A DNA stretch of 64,000 nucleotides from Scytonema millei VB511283 (GTDB lineage: Bacteria > Cyanobacteriota > Cyanobacteriia > Cyanobacteriales > Chroococcidiopsidaceae). The notes below the pieces were generated by a model. It worked only from the letters and a program-made list of their open reading frames with translations. It was not told where the DNA came from and searched no databases. Shown piece after piece: positions 27,609 to 36,706 of this stretch; the stretch's first letter is position 1, and each line of letters starts with the position of its first letter. The position numbers and the translations under genes are program-made. The stretch lies in assembly GCF_000817735.3 (NCBI RefSeq), contig NZ_JTJC03000017.1:62001-126000 (forward strand), read 5' to 3'.

Positions 27609-28475
27609 TTAAGAACTTATTCTCTCAACTACAAAAGGCATAGCTAGACGGTATACCAACCACCCTAAGAGCAGTCCTACTATGGCAAGAAGACTCACAA
27701 GCCAAAATCCAAATGGATTTGATACCACACCTGTCGTCGTTAACTCTCGCGTCGTTACTAGTAAAGGAGTGACTGGATTCAGTTGCACAAGTGTTGCTAA
27801 TCCTCCTCCGTTGGGAAGTGGATAAACTACTGGCGTTAAAAATAGCCAAAAGCCAGTAAGGTAAGTAATCCCTTTGAGAATGTCGTTATATAAAACTCCT
27901 AGAGGTGCTAGTAGCAAACCGAAACATGTTCCTAGTATAACTAAGTGAATTAATGCTACTGGCGCTAAGATCGCAGTCCAACTTACTGGGATCTGATACC
28001 ACAAAAACAACGCTATAATTAAAATTAACTTAATAGCAAAACTAAAAAATATCTGACCTAGTTTAGCTAGAATCAGTGCTTCTCGGGGAAAATTAATTTT
28101 AACCAACATTTGCTTTGCACTAGTAACTGCTTGAATAGGGCTAGTTAGTGCTTCTACGAATGTCTGCCAAAGGGTCATGCTAAACATCACGTAAGCTGGA
28201 TAAGGCATGTCTGTTGCTCCAATATTTACGATATTGGTATTGTTAGCAAAAGTGAAGCCTAAAGCTGTGATAATAGGTGGAATTACAGCCCAGCAGATCC
28301 CAAGTAAGGACTGGCGATATTGAGCGCTAATGTCTCGCACCATTAACTGCCATGCTAGTTCCCGAGAAGCAAGTAGATCTCGCGCCATCTCTTGACATAG
28401 CCGCACCGGATTTCTCAGTTGGCTATCGGGTTTATAAACTACCTTAGACAATTTTTGGTTAACTAATCGAGTCAT
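27609..28475 (-). CDS. wzm: ABC-2 polysaccharide exporter permease (module 2)
   Basis: A 288-residue membrane protein with about six hydrophobic segments. DISAQYRQSLLGICWAV, YPAYVMFSMTLWQTFVEA, FWLFLTPVVYP and LNPVTPLLVTTREL are almost identical to the permease at 13342-14250, so the two are recent paralogues. It forms the membrane half of the second Wzm/Wzt exporter, moving lipid-linked glycan across the inner membrane. In this operon a methyltransferase gene separates it from its ATPase. Confidence 0.93.
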   Translation of the reverse strand: MTRLVNQKLSKVVYKPDSQLRNPVRLCQEMARDLLASRELAWQLMVRDISAQYRQSLLGICWAVIPPIITALGFTFANNTNIVNIGATDMPYPAYVMFSMTLWQTFVEALTSPIQAVTSAKQMLVKINFPREALILAKLGQIFFSFAIKLILIIALFLWYQIPVSWTAILAPVALIHLVILGTCFGLLLAPLGVLYNDILKGITYLTGFWLFLTPVVYPLPNGGGLATLVQLNPVTPLLVTTRELTTTGVVSNPFGFWLVSLLAIVGLLLGWLVYRLAMPFVVERISS

Positions 28476-28816
28476 CTGCGGCTGTTTACCCCTTGTTTTA
28501 TATATAAATTAGCTAGAATTCTAGATTAGCTTTTCAATCTCTCACTCTAAGTTTTAATCTCTACGTGAGTTGGTCAAAAGTAAACTTTTTTCAATATTGG
28601 ATGGCTTTAGATGTTGTTTACATGCTATTCTGGAGAGTAAATGATGTCGATACCATAAAGTTCAGTCCTAAAAGACTTGAATGACATTCATTTCTAAGTT
28701 GTAAAGATTGCTAAATTTTGTTCAAAAAAATACACTGTTCGCGCCGAACAAAATAAGAATAATGACGAATGCTAAAGTCGGAGCTTCTATTGAGTTAATT
28801 CTGTCTTTACCTATAG
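28476..28816. other. spacer within module 2, no gene recognised
   Basis: These 341 bases separate the FkbM gene from the Wzm gene on the - strand. A 12-bp palindrome CTAGAATTCTAG lies near 28513. A 60-codon + strand frame here has no recognisable content. The gap may hold an internal promoter for the exporter genes. Confidence 0.4.
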
Positions 28817-29581
28817 CTATTGAATTTTCACAAAAATATCTCCATAATTGTATTCCTGGCGAGAACGAAAACTATCAGGAAAAGACTTAAGAAATTCTTT
28901 GACGGGCAACCATTCCTGAAATGTAAACAGTAACGTTTCTGCTGGCGTAATGTTAATATATAAATCTCCAAGGTGCGACAAATAGTCAATACAAGCAAGG
29001 GTTTTATCAATATTATCTTCCTGAAGATGGTATTCAAATGAAATTAGGGGTATTGGTTGTGTTAATCCCTTTAAAACTTCATACTCCCATCCCTCAACAT
29101 CGATCTTGCAGTATTGTGGTCTTCCAAACTTAGCGATCGCGCGATCGAGAGTCACTACAGGTACATAAATACTAGATACAACTTCACTTACTGTCCAATT
29201 CTGGTCTAAGCTTGAGTGAGCGTGGTGAGTATGAACGTACAATTCAGTAATCCCAGGTTCTGCACCAACGGCGCATTCACATTTAGCTAATTTGCTACGA
29301 TAGCGACTGCATCGTGCTGCAAGTTCTTTCATACAGTTAGGCTGTGGTTCAAATGCTACTACTCTCATACCGGCTTTGAAAAGTGCTTCTGTCTTCTCAC
29401 CAATGTTTGCACCGATGTCGAAGCATAGGCTGTTAGGTTCTAATAGCTGAGAGTAGAAGGTGACTTCTTGATGGAATTTGACTAGACGCTCTTGTTTTAG
29501 CAATCGCCAATATAGGGTTCGAGCTGGGTGATACAACCGATTAGACTGGTATAGATGTTTTATGGTAGAAAGGTTTGCCAT
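28817..29581 (-). CDS. FkbM-family methyltransferase
   Basis: A 254-residue protein with FDIGANIGEKT (SAM motif I), VAFEPQPN (motif II), VVTLDRAI and the FkbM hallmark CKIDVEGWEYEVLKGL, here in its classic DVEG form. It starts 3 bp after the GT4 gene on the same strand, so the two are translated together. It O-methylates a sugar, by family. Together with the FkbM at 4201 it brings two branches of this family into the region. Confidence 0.91.
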   Translation of the reverse strand: MANLSTIKHLYQSNRLYHPARTLYWRLLKQERLVKFHQEVTFYSQLLEPNSLCFDIGANIGEKTEALFKAGMRVVAFEPQPNCMKELAARCSRYRSKLAKCECAVGAEPGITELYVHTHHAHSSLDQNWTVSEVVSSIYVPVVTLDRAIAKFGRPQYCKIDVEGWEYEVLKGLTQPIPLISFEYHLQEDNIDKTLACIDYLSHLGDLYINITPAETLLFTFQEWLPVKEFLKSFPDSFRSRQEYNYGDIFVKIQ

Positions 29582-29584
29582 ATC

Positions 29585-30847
29585 TCAATTCCTAGTAATT
29601 TTGTAGCCTGCTCCAGGCACGATCGGTGTATTGTCAGTACACAGTTCAACCTTTTCAGAAGGTGTAAACAAATCTTGTTTTCTTTCCAGCATCTCAGCTA
29701 TGAGTTCTCTAGCTTTGGCTACTGCAACCTGCCAATTTAGACGCTCTTGGTATTCTGAGCGTGTAGCTTTTGCTAGCCGAATATACAGATCGAAATTGCG
29801 AAAAGTCTCTTCAATGTATGCAGCATATGTAGAAGCGGGCGTGCTTGCTGGAAAAGATACACCATTTTTTCCGTTTTTAATAATGGTGGGAATACCACCC
29901 ACGGAACTCGTAACGCAAGGAATACCAAATGAGCAAGCTTCACATAGAACGCAACCGTAAGCCTCTGCACGCGCTGGATGAACCAAAAAGTGAGATTGTT
30001 CGAGTAGATGCTGCAACTTTGTACTGCCTTCACTGGTAAATTTATCTACCCGCCCATGAATGCTAACTTTATGACTGATTGCTGGATCGACTGCGAAGTC
30101 TGAACCGATAATATCCAACGTCGTAGGAATGCCCTTCTGATTGAGGATACGACAAATCTCAACAGCGGTATCACCACCTTTGCGTTCCCACTCAATACCA
30201 ATAAATAGTAAGCGGCACAAATCGCGCGATCTGCCAGTGATATAGCGCTCAGTATCTTCTGAACTCACTACAAAATCATGGTTCGCACCAAACGGTACTA
30301 CTGCGACTTTGGCAGATGGAATACCGTAAGTTGAAGTCGCAGTTTTATACGAACATTCAGAGGAGAATATATTTAAGTCTGCACGATTCATCGCCTTACG
30401 CTCGTGCTTATGAGCCCACTCAACGCTGAGGGGATGAAGATTTGAGTATACTTTGTAAGCGTCTTGTATGTCAGCAAAATTAGCATCTCGCCAATAGACA
30501 AGTGGAATACTGGGCGGGAAGTGAGCCATTACAGTAGAATCTTGAGCGAGCAAAACATCTACTTTTCGATCGGCAACTAGCTGCTCCGCCTGCCGCGCCA
30601 TTTGCTCTAGAATCACAGGATGGTATTTACCATAGACAGGTGGAGTAAACACTGTTAATCGATTAAGTACTTTAATCCCCGTGTTCACAGACTTAGCTAT
30701 TAAATTCTGTTGAACTGGACCAATATATTCAACTCGATCTCCTTGAGCTTCAAATTCTTTTAGAACATGCCATATAATCCCAGAAAATGCTCGGCGGCGA
30801 ATCTCTGGATCTGCTAAATTCCATCGAGAAACAAATCCAATTCTCAT
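29585..30847 (-). CDS. GT4-family glycosyltransferase, first gene of module 2
   Basis: A 420-residue GT-B protein. GFVSRWNLADPEIRRRAFSG is the N-terminal loop, LLFIGIEWERKGGD opens the donor domain, and the E-x7-E site is EAYGCVLCEACSFGIPCVTS. The motif FIG-EW-RKG with HPARAEAYGC is typical of cyanobacterial capsule GT4 enzymes. It heads the - strand operon, so the module 2 promoter should lie in 30848-31147. Confidence 0.88.
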   Translation of the reverse strand: MRIGFVSRWNLADPEIRRRAFSGIIWHVLKEFEAQGDRVEYIGPVQQNLIAKSVNTGIKVLNRLTVFTPPVYGKYHPVILEQMARQAEQLVADRKVDVLLAQDSTVMAHFPPSIPLVYWRDANFADIQDAYKVYSNLHPLSVEWAHKHERKAMNRADLNIFSSECSYKTATSTYGIPSAKVAVVPFGANHDFVVSSEDTERYITGRSRDLCRLLFIGIEWERKGGDTAVEICRILNQKGIPTTLDIIGSDFAVDPAISHKVSIHGRVDKFTSEGSTKLQHLLEQSHFLVHPARAEAYGCVLCEACSFGIPCVTSSVGGIPTIIKNGKNGVSFPASTPASTYAAYIEETFRNFDLYIRLAKATRSEYQERLNWQVAVAKARELIAEMLERKQDLFTPSEKVELCTDNTPIVPGAGYKITRN

Positions 30848-31147
30848 TATTAACCTACTACAATCTTTTTAGATGCTTGCGAATCAAACTAGTTTTTAGT
30901 TAAAGGTTAAAAAATCGCGATCGCCAATCAGGATAGATTTATCTATACTATGCTTGATATACATACGCTCGAAAGACTTCACTTTTAAAGTTTGGGGAAA
31001 CGTTAGGCTCATGATAGCTGTTAAGCTCAAACTTTGTTGATATGGAAAAGTTCGGATATTTTATGAAGGATAAGGGACGCTATGAATATAAAGCGGTTAT
31101 ATTTGAATTACAAGCATTTAATTGGGACATCTAATATAGAACTTATC
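30848..31147. other. probable promoter region of module 2
   Basis: About 300 bases without an ORF or strong repeat. AT-rich stretches at 30890-30960 are compatible with a - strand promoter for module 2, but I cannot pick a specific box with confidence. Confidence 0.35.
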
Positions 31148-31360
31148 TTATTCTTTAAGTTCTACAAAGAACTTACCATGTTCTCCACACAATAATTCTT
31201 CCACCGTAGAATTACTCTCAATAATTTGTGGTCGATCGCCTGAGTTGCTCGTAGGAAACAGAAATAATTTGTGTTTTCCCATATACCATAATCGTCGATT
31301 ACAATAGGGACAGTAAATAGGTGGAATGTTTCGATCTTGTCCACAGTGCTTTTCAAGCAT
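31148..31360 (-). CDS. small zinc-ribbon-like protein
   Basis: About 70 residues from ATG 31360; an upstream Met at 31399 would add 13 hydrophobic residues without RBS support. CPYCNRRLWYMG is a zinc-knuckle half, and a later single CGEHGKFF could supply more ligands; HCGQDR precedes it. This looks like a small zinc-binding regulator or adaptor of unknown role. It is upstream of module 2 and downstream of the DUF3102 gene on the same strand. I do not recognise a named family. Confidence 0.5.
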   Translation of the reverse strand: MLEKHCGQDRNIPPIYCPYCNRRLWYMGKHKLFLFPTSNSGDRPQIIESNSTVEELLCGEHGKFFVELKE

Positions 31361-31798
31361 AAAAGAGTATAGTTGAATAAGGATAAGTGTTGATGGCAAC
31401 GAATACTTTACTTTGAAATAAAATACTCGTTATCATACTTGTCTTTTGCGATCGGTTATCATCTTTCAACATTTATCACCTTTAACTCAAATGAAAGACA
31501 CTATTTCATGTACGCATAGTAACTTCATTTAAACGATAAATATCAGTTTAGTTGACTAATAACTAACAATCGCAAAGGACTGGTAAATATATTGTTAATT
31601 TCACGCTTTGTTTAAAAGTAAGATAAATCAATAGTTTATTAAATTTATTTAATTTGAGTCTGAATTCAAAGAGCTAATTTAAAAAAACATTGTAAATAAT
31701 GAAAGCAAAATCTCTTTTTTTCAAACAAAATATGCAGTAGCTCGTAGAAATAGCTACTACCTGATATTTTGTACCAAGTGGTTCAATTCAATACCAAG
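31361..31798. other. intergenic region, nothing recognised
   Basis: About 400 AT-rich bases between the zinc-ribbon gene and the DUF3102 gene. I find no ORF, RNA gene or strong inverted repeat. Confidence 0.4.
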
Positions 31799-32692
31799 CT
31801 AATTGTTTAACATCCGAAGCTCTGAAGGAACGCGATCGGCGATCGCATACCAGACAGACAGAATTTGAGCGTCAGTTAGGCGCTCTATATGATTAATAAA
31901 AATCTGACAAATCACGTCAGTATTATTATTAGCTAATCGTGAAATTGTAGAAAAATTAGCATTAGCTACGGTGTAATTCAAATGATTTTCGTTTGAGTTT
32001 TGAAACAGCGATTGACCATACACGAGTGATTCTGAAGCATGTTCTTCAGACTGTAATTCTTGCTCATTTGTTAGTAAATCAGATGTAGGTACGATAGAAA
32101 CAGAAGTAGGTTGTTGTGGATAACTTACTGCTGTTAAAGATGAATCTTGTCCTAAAGTTTTAGCATCAATATCGATTGTAACTGTTTCGGTTTCAGGTTG
32201 AACGACTTTTTTATATTTCTGAGTAATTACCTTAGCTTTGGAGTAAGTAATTGTCTCTCCTGAACTAGCGCGACGGAGAGCCTCTTGACGAGCTACTTCA
32301 GGTGTAGAAGGAGCAGCCAAGAGATAAAGGGCAGAATTAGCAATATTTAAATGGGTAAAATTTACACATTTAAACTGTTCGCTGACCTGGATGAATTTGG
32401 TTGAAGCAGAAACACTCCAATCAAATTCAGCTTTTAGCCACTTTCGGAAACGTCCATGTTCTAGCTGTTGCTTAACTGCTCTCAACTTTTGTCCGATATG
32501 AATAATATCTTGAGAGGTACGACGCATTAAACTTTTGATTTCACTGGTATTTTGCTGAATAGCGGCTCGCGTTTCACTGTCTAGTTCGGCATAGTTAAAA
32601 GTGACCATATCGGAAGTAGATGAGAATTCTTGCAATTCAGACGATAGCTGAGTGGAAGCCATAGAAATTATTCTCCTTCTCTCAGAATTCAA
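31799..32692 (-). CDS. DUF3102 domain protein
   Basis: A 297-residue protein. Residues about 34-145 (SLMRRTSQDIIHIGQKLRAVK, then FRKWLKAEFDWSVSASTKFIQV) match DUF3102, a helical DNA-associated domain found on plasmids and chromosomes and often near replication or transfer genes. The rest is acidic/polar and low in complexity, ending in a helical tail (NHIERLTDAQILSVWYAIADRV). Its function is unknown. It does not fit the glycan theme and may mark an older accessory insertion. Confidence 0.78.
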   Translation of the reverse strand: MNSERRRIISMASTQLSSELQEFSSTSDMVTFNYAELDSETRAAIQQNTSEIKSLMRRTSQDIIHIGQKLRAVKQQLEHGRFRKWLKAEFDWSVSASTKFIQVSEQFKCVNFTHLNIANSALYLLAAPSTPEVARQEALRRASSGETITYSKAKVITQKYKKVVQPETETVTIDIDAKTLGQDSSLTAVSYPQQPTSVSIVPTSDLLTNEQELQSEEHASESLVYGQSLFQNSNENHLNYTVANANFSTISRLANNNTDVICQIFINHIERLTDAQILSVWYAIADRVPSELRMLNN

Positions 32693-33184
32693 AAATGCCA
32701 GAGCTATTGATATTTTATTGAAGTATAAATCTTATTTAACAAATAGCTCTTCATATAAACAAACTACTAATTTTAAATATGCGGAGTCTATTAATTACTG
32801 TCCAGGGGGGAAAGTTCAGGTATCTTATAGCAGTTAAATGATTGTATTGCCAAACGAGTAGTAGGTTGGTAGAGGAGAAGCTCTTCACTATATTGTTGTT
32901 ATTGTAGCGATCGCTAAATTACTAATATTGGCTCAAACAGAAAACTGTAGTTTTTGTCCAAGTATGTAGTTTTTTTGTGAGGGAGTGCGAAGGTACATAA
33001 AAAATCAAAAAGAATATTGGAATTTGCAAGGAAGCGCGATTACTACGGAATCTAGATCCAATAATTCTGAATTAGAAAACTAGTTATACTTAAACTTCTC
33101 AGTTCATAGTGAACGCTCTCTCTAAAGTTATAGATAATTGTTCTTTCCGCTACAGGCAATAAGATTTTATAAACTATGGAACCG

Positions 33185-33209
33185 TTCCTGAACTTTCCTG
33201 TATCGACAA
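33185..33209 (+). promoter_or_regulatory. shared leader element, copy B
   Basis: TTCCT followed by GAACTTTCCTGTATCGACAA (33190-33209), one mismatch from copy A at 7939-7958 and in the same orientation. It lies 260 bp before the WbsX-like gene. Confidence 0.5.
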
Positions 33210-33234
33210 CCTTTATAGAGAAGGAAATAATAGA

Positions 33235-33252
33235 ATGTGTTTACTCAAATAG
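33235..33252 (+). other. possible 5-codon leader ORF
   Basis: ATG at 33235 follows AAGGAA (33221-33226) at 8-nt spacing and encodes M-C-L-L-K before TAG. It parallels the tiny ORF at 7996. Translation is unproven and such short ORFs arise by chance. Confidence 0.25.
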
Positions 33253-33327
33253 CACTCTTTATCCTTTTGTCTTAGTGCGTCTAGCTCATAAAAACTAGAA
33301 CGCTAGCGTCATAAAAAATGTTATCAA

Positions 33328-33346
33328 TTGAGTTTTTCAAACTCAA
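33328..33346 (+). promoter_or_regulatory. 8-bp leader hairpin
   Basis: TTGAGTTT (33328-33335) and AAACTCAA (33339-33346) pair perfectly around TTC. Only a short ATTT follows, so it is a weak terminator at best. It takes the place of the 8185-8211 palindrome in the parallel leader. Confidence 0.35.
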
Positions 33347-33470
33347 ATTTGACCATAATCTGTTGAATTCATATAAAATAGTTGGCTTACTGGTTTAGCT
33401 CAAACTAAGAGTTACGAAAATTTGCAGAAATAGTATTAATTTAACAAAATTTATTATTCTTAACTGTGAT

Positions 33471-34601
33471 ATGCAAGCTCGCCTAATTGCTTTTTACCTT
33501 CCTCAGTATCACCCTATCCCAGAAAATGATGAATGGTGGGGTAAGGGATTTACTGAGTGGACTAACGTCACTAAAGCTAAACCTTTATTCTCAGAGCATT
33601 ATCAGCCTCACTTGCCAGCCGATTTAGGCTTTTATGATTTGCGTCTATCCGAAACTCGTCAGGCTCAAGCAGACTTAGCTAAAGAGTATGGAATTTATGG
33701 CTTTTGTTATTATCACTACTGGTTCAATGGCAAGCGCTTATTAGAACGCCCTTTCAATGATGTGCTAAATTCTGGACAACCAGATTTTCCTTTTTGCCTT
33801 TGTTGGGCGAACGAAAATTGGACGAGAAGATGGGATGGTAAAGAGCAAAATCTTCTTCTCAAGCAAATTTACAGCGAAGAAGACGATAGACTACACATGC
33901 AGTGGCTTGCTCAAGCATTCTCAGATCGTCGATATATCAAAGTTGATGGTAAGCCTTTATTTTTGGTGTATCGAGCTACGAAACTACCAAACCCGCAGCA
34001 AACCGTAAAAATTTGGCGTGAGGAGGCAAAAAGGCTTGGTGTTGGAGAAATTTTTCTCTGTAGAGTCGAAAGTTTTGCTAGCGAACAAGAAGATCCAAGA
34101 TTGATTGGTTTTGATGCATCTGTAGAGTTTCAACCAGACTGGACTCAACTAGGTTTGCCTCTGCAAAAAGGTAGGCTTTGGCATCTAGCTAGAAAGTTAG
34201 GACTAGCCCATCAAGCTTATGGAAATCACAACATATATGAGTACTCAACTATTGTTAAACATATGCTGGCGAAGTCAAATCCAACCTATCAGCGATTTCC
34301 CTGCGTTACACCATCGTGGGACAATACTGCACGCCGTCAAGCTGGTGCCATAATTCTCCAAAATTCTACACCTGAAGTTTACGAGTCTTGGTTAAGAACG
34401 ATTGTTGACAACACTTTAGCTAATAACTACTCTACCGAGAAAATTGTTTTTATTAATGCTTGGAATGAGTGGGCTGAGGGTAATCATCTTGAACCTTGCC
34501 AGAAATGGGGACATGCTTATTTAGAAGCTACTCGAATGGCGCTGAGAGATAGGAAAACTGACTTTACAACCTACTTATCAAGAGAAACATGCCTAAAGTA
34601 A
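33471..34601 (+). CDS. WbsX-type / GH99-like domain protein
   Basis: A 376-residue protein beginning RLIAFYLPQYHPIPEND, then EWTNVTKAKPLF, FCLCWANENWTRRWDG and INAWNEWAEGNHLEP. This is the WbsX domain (PF14307), a GH99-like barrel common in O-antigen and capsule loci, thought to process or transfer glycan units. The final NEWAEG carries the acidic residues expected for catalysis. There is no signal peptide. Its last 13 bases overlap the next gene, so the two are translationally linked. Confidence 0.9.
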   Translation: MQARLIAFYLPQYHPIPENDEWWGKGFTEWTNVTKAKPLFSEHYQPHLPADLGFYDLRLSETRQAQADLAKEYGIYGFCYYHYWFNGKRLLERPFNDVLNSGQPDFPFCLCWANENWTRRWDGKEQNLLLKQIYSEEDDRLHMQWLAQAFSDRRYIKVDGKPLFLVYRATKLPNPQQTVKIWREEAKRLGVGEIFLCRVESFASEQEDPRLIGFDASVEFQPDWTQLGLPLQKGRLWHLARKLGLAHQAYGNHNIYEYSTIVKHMLAKSNPTYQRFPCVTPSWDNTARRQAGAIILQNSTPEVYESWLRTIVDNTLANNYSTEKIVFINAWNEWAEGNHLEPCQKWGHAYLEATRMALRDRKTDFTTYLSRETCLK

Positions 34602-35533
34602 GCGTTATTATTCCAAATTATAATCATGCACAGTTTCTCGAACAACGCATACAAAGTGTCTTAGATCAAACTTATCAAGATTTTGAAATTATTTATTTAG
34701 ATGATGCTTCTACAGATAATAGTAATGAGGTATTTGCTAAATTTGCTAACAATTCTAGGATTCGAGCAATTTACAATCAAACGAATAGTGGCTCTCCATT
34801 TAAACAATGGAACAAAGGAATTCGTTTAGCACAGGGAGAGTATGTTTGGATTGCCGAGTCAGACGACTACGCAGATAAACGGCTGCTTGCAGAGCTGGTT
34901 GACAAGCTAGATAATAATCCTACAGTCGGGTTAGCCTATTGCTTGTCATGGTTTATTGATGAATGCGATCGCTCTATATTTAATAGTAAGGATTTACTCT
35001 ATTTCCCCGACAAGGAACGATGGGAGAAAGATTTTGTAAATAATGGAATAGATGAATGTAGTAAATACCTAATTTTTGAGAACATAATTCATAACGCTAG
35101 TGCGGTGTTGATTAGGCGTAGTATATACGAAAAAGTAGGATATGCAGACGAATCTTTACGGCTCTGTGGAGACTGGTTGCTGTGGGTAAAAATGCTTCTC
35201 GTTTCTGATATTGCTTTTATATCAGAACCGCTTAACTATTACCGCGCCCATTCAGAAACAGTAAGATATGAAGCTAGTAGAAATGGGGTCTTTGCTGAGG
35301 AAAGCTATCAAATTGTACGTTATATTTTAGCTAACATAATTTGCTCGAAAGAAGTTGTCGAGCAAGTCTGCGAAACGAGAATTCATCGATGGTTGAAAAT
35401 CATGTTTTCCAAGAACGAGAAAATATCTTGGAAACGCCACTATAAAATCTATAAAGTTGCTAGCGCAGTAGACTCAGAAATCAAGTTTCGACTGACTAAA
35501 AAAATTCTTAAAAACCTTTTAGTAAAAGTTTAA
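34589..35533 (+). CDS. GT2-family glycosyltransferase
   Basis: A 314-residue GT-A enzyme: VSVIIPNYNHAQFL, YLDDASTDNS for nucleotide binding, IAESDDYADKRL as the DXD-like site, and LCGDWLLWVKM as the D-W catalytic region. This subtype, with ESDDY, is common in capsule clusters. ATG 34589 overlaps the WbsX gene by 13 bp. It probably extends the same glycan inside the cell. Confidence 0.89.
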   Translation: MPKVSVIIPNYNHAQFLEQRIQSVLDQTYQDFEIIYLDDASTDNSNEVFAKFANNSRIRAIYNQTNSGSPFKQWNKGIRLAQGEYVWIAESDDYADKRLLAELVDKLDNNPTVGLAYCLSWFIDECDRSIFNSKDLLYFPDKERWEKDFVNNGIDECSKYLIFENIIHNASAVLIRRSIYEKVGYADESLRLCGDWLLWVKMLLVSDIAFISEPLNYYRAHSETVRYEASRNGVFAEESYQIVRYILANIICSKEVVEQVCETRIHRWLKIMFSKNEKISWKRHYKIYKVASAVDSEIKFRLTKKILKNLLVKV

Positions 35534-35691
35534 TTTTTGAGCATTCAGCACATTTCTTAAAGTTGCTTTCGTGAGCTTATTTCACTCTGGACTGTGTTGC
35601 TGTAGCTTAAACCTTTTATCCTACGTCAGTTTGTTAGTACTGAATGAAAGAAGAATAACTTACCGACCTAAAAAAAGAAAGGGTAATCTTT

Positions 35692-36651
35692 ATGAAACTT
35701 GCAAGCTCAATCCGGTATGGCGGTCAATTAGTGGCAGCAGAAGATTGTAGTTATGATGATTTTTTATTATTAGGTCTTCATTGCCCAGAATGTCAAGAAC
35801 CTGTGATCCTGCGGAATACTTATCAACGACAACTCCAGAATGGAAAAATCGTTAATATAAGTGCTGCATTTGTTCATAGAAAAGCGATCGATTCAGCAAC
35901 AGCTCAATTATGCCATTTGCGCGTCAGTCGTTACGATAAGACAGAGATCGAGCATCGTGCTTCGATCGCCAGAGGTCAACGAGAAAAGCTCTTAAATATG
36001 TGGTTTTGGGAAGTCTTTGGTGCTTATAGTCCTTCGTTTAATATGTATAAGAATCTTTTACAAAAAGAGGGCTTTCCCAAAAATTTGTCGCCAAGGCTAA
36101 AACTCTTTAAGCAGTACGTTAAGGAAAATAAACAACAAATTCTCAAAACCGCCAAATTGCTTGTAGAGAAATCTCCGAGCGTTCTTGACAGAGCTACCTT
36201 ACTAAATACTTATCCTGATGTAAAAGAGCAAAAAAATCATTTTTTAAAAGTTGCTAGACGTGTTAGTAAACTTAATATCGAACTACACTTAGCTATTTGT
36301 TCAGAAGTTTTAGATTTTTTATCACAACCTCGCTCTAACGACCTACTCCTCAAGGTTGCAATGTTGTGCGTATTAGCAACGCACATGAGTGAAGATAGCA
36401 CTTCGCTAGCAATAGAAGAAGTACTACCAATATCATGGTTTGTATCATGGCTAGTGTTCACCCCGTGGGCAGATGAATTTGCTAAATTATCTGAAAAATC
36501 TCGTCCAGAAGAACATACTACACAACAGCTCAAACAGGCAGAAAAGGCTTTGAGGCGTATGGTTAGACAGTGCAGAGCTAGAAAACAACCTTACGACGAG
36601 GCTCAGCTTAGGGAGCAGTTGCTTTCTAGTGTTTCAGTTGCTAGAAATTAA
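35692..36651 (+). CDS. CoiA-like N-terminal zinc-finger protein, function unknown
   Basis: A 319-residue protein. Residues about 30-75 have [11 protein letters not shown] and AAFVHRKA, then a further Cys; this spacing resembles the N-terminal domain of competence protein CoiA (C-P-x-C followed by H-F-A-H). The rest is all-helical and basic with no nuclease motif that I can identify. An AAAGGG ribosome site precedes ATG 35692. It is unlike its glycan neighbours and may be a DNA-handling protein. The CoiA relation is tentative. Confidence 0.45.
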   Translation: MKLASSIRYGGQLVAAEDCSYDDFLLLGLHCPECQEPVILRNTYQRQLQNGKIVNISAAFVHRKAIDSATAQLCHLRVSRYDKTEIEHRASIARGQREKLLNMWFWEVFGAYSPSFNMYKNLLQKEGFPKNLSPRLKLFKQYVKENKQQILKTAKLLVEKSPSVLDRATLLNTYPDVKEQKNHFLKVARRVSKLNIELHLAICSEVLDFLSQPRSNDLLLKVAMLCVLATHMSEDSTSLAIEEVLPISWFVSWLVFTPWADEFAKLSEKSRPEEHTTQQLKQAEKALRRMVRQCRARKQPYDEAQLREQLLSSVSVARN

Positions 36652-36706
36652 CTCAACTAACGTAATAACTGACAGATTTAGATTAAAGATACAAAAGGTA
36701 CTGAGG

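Larger units (their letters stand above)
32693..33470. other. 778-bp divergent spacer and leader of the WbsX gene
   Basis: No ordinary gene is seen. It contains copy B of the shared element (33185-33209), AAGGAA and a 5-codon ORF (33221-33252), and a perfect 8-bp hairpin with a 3-nt loop (33328-33346), in the same order as the leader of export module 1. Confidence 0.55.

Noticed and set aside
29631-29960. A 109-codon frame on the + strand
   Set aside because: It is antisense to the GT4 gene at 29585 and has no recognisable features.
32652-32837. A 61-codon + strand frame over the 5' end of the DUF3102 gene
   Set aside because: It overlaps the DUF3102 start on the opposite strand, has no RBS and no recognisable content.
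36629-36706. Upstream start of the gmd gene
   Set aside because: It would overlap the CoiA-like gene and add residues not seen in Gmd; ATG 36707 begins exactly at the family start.
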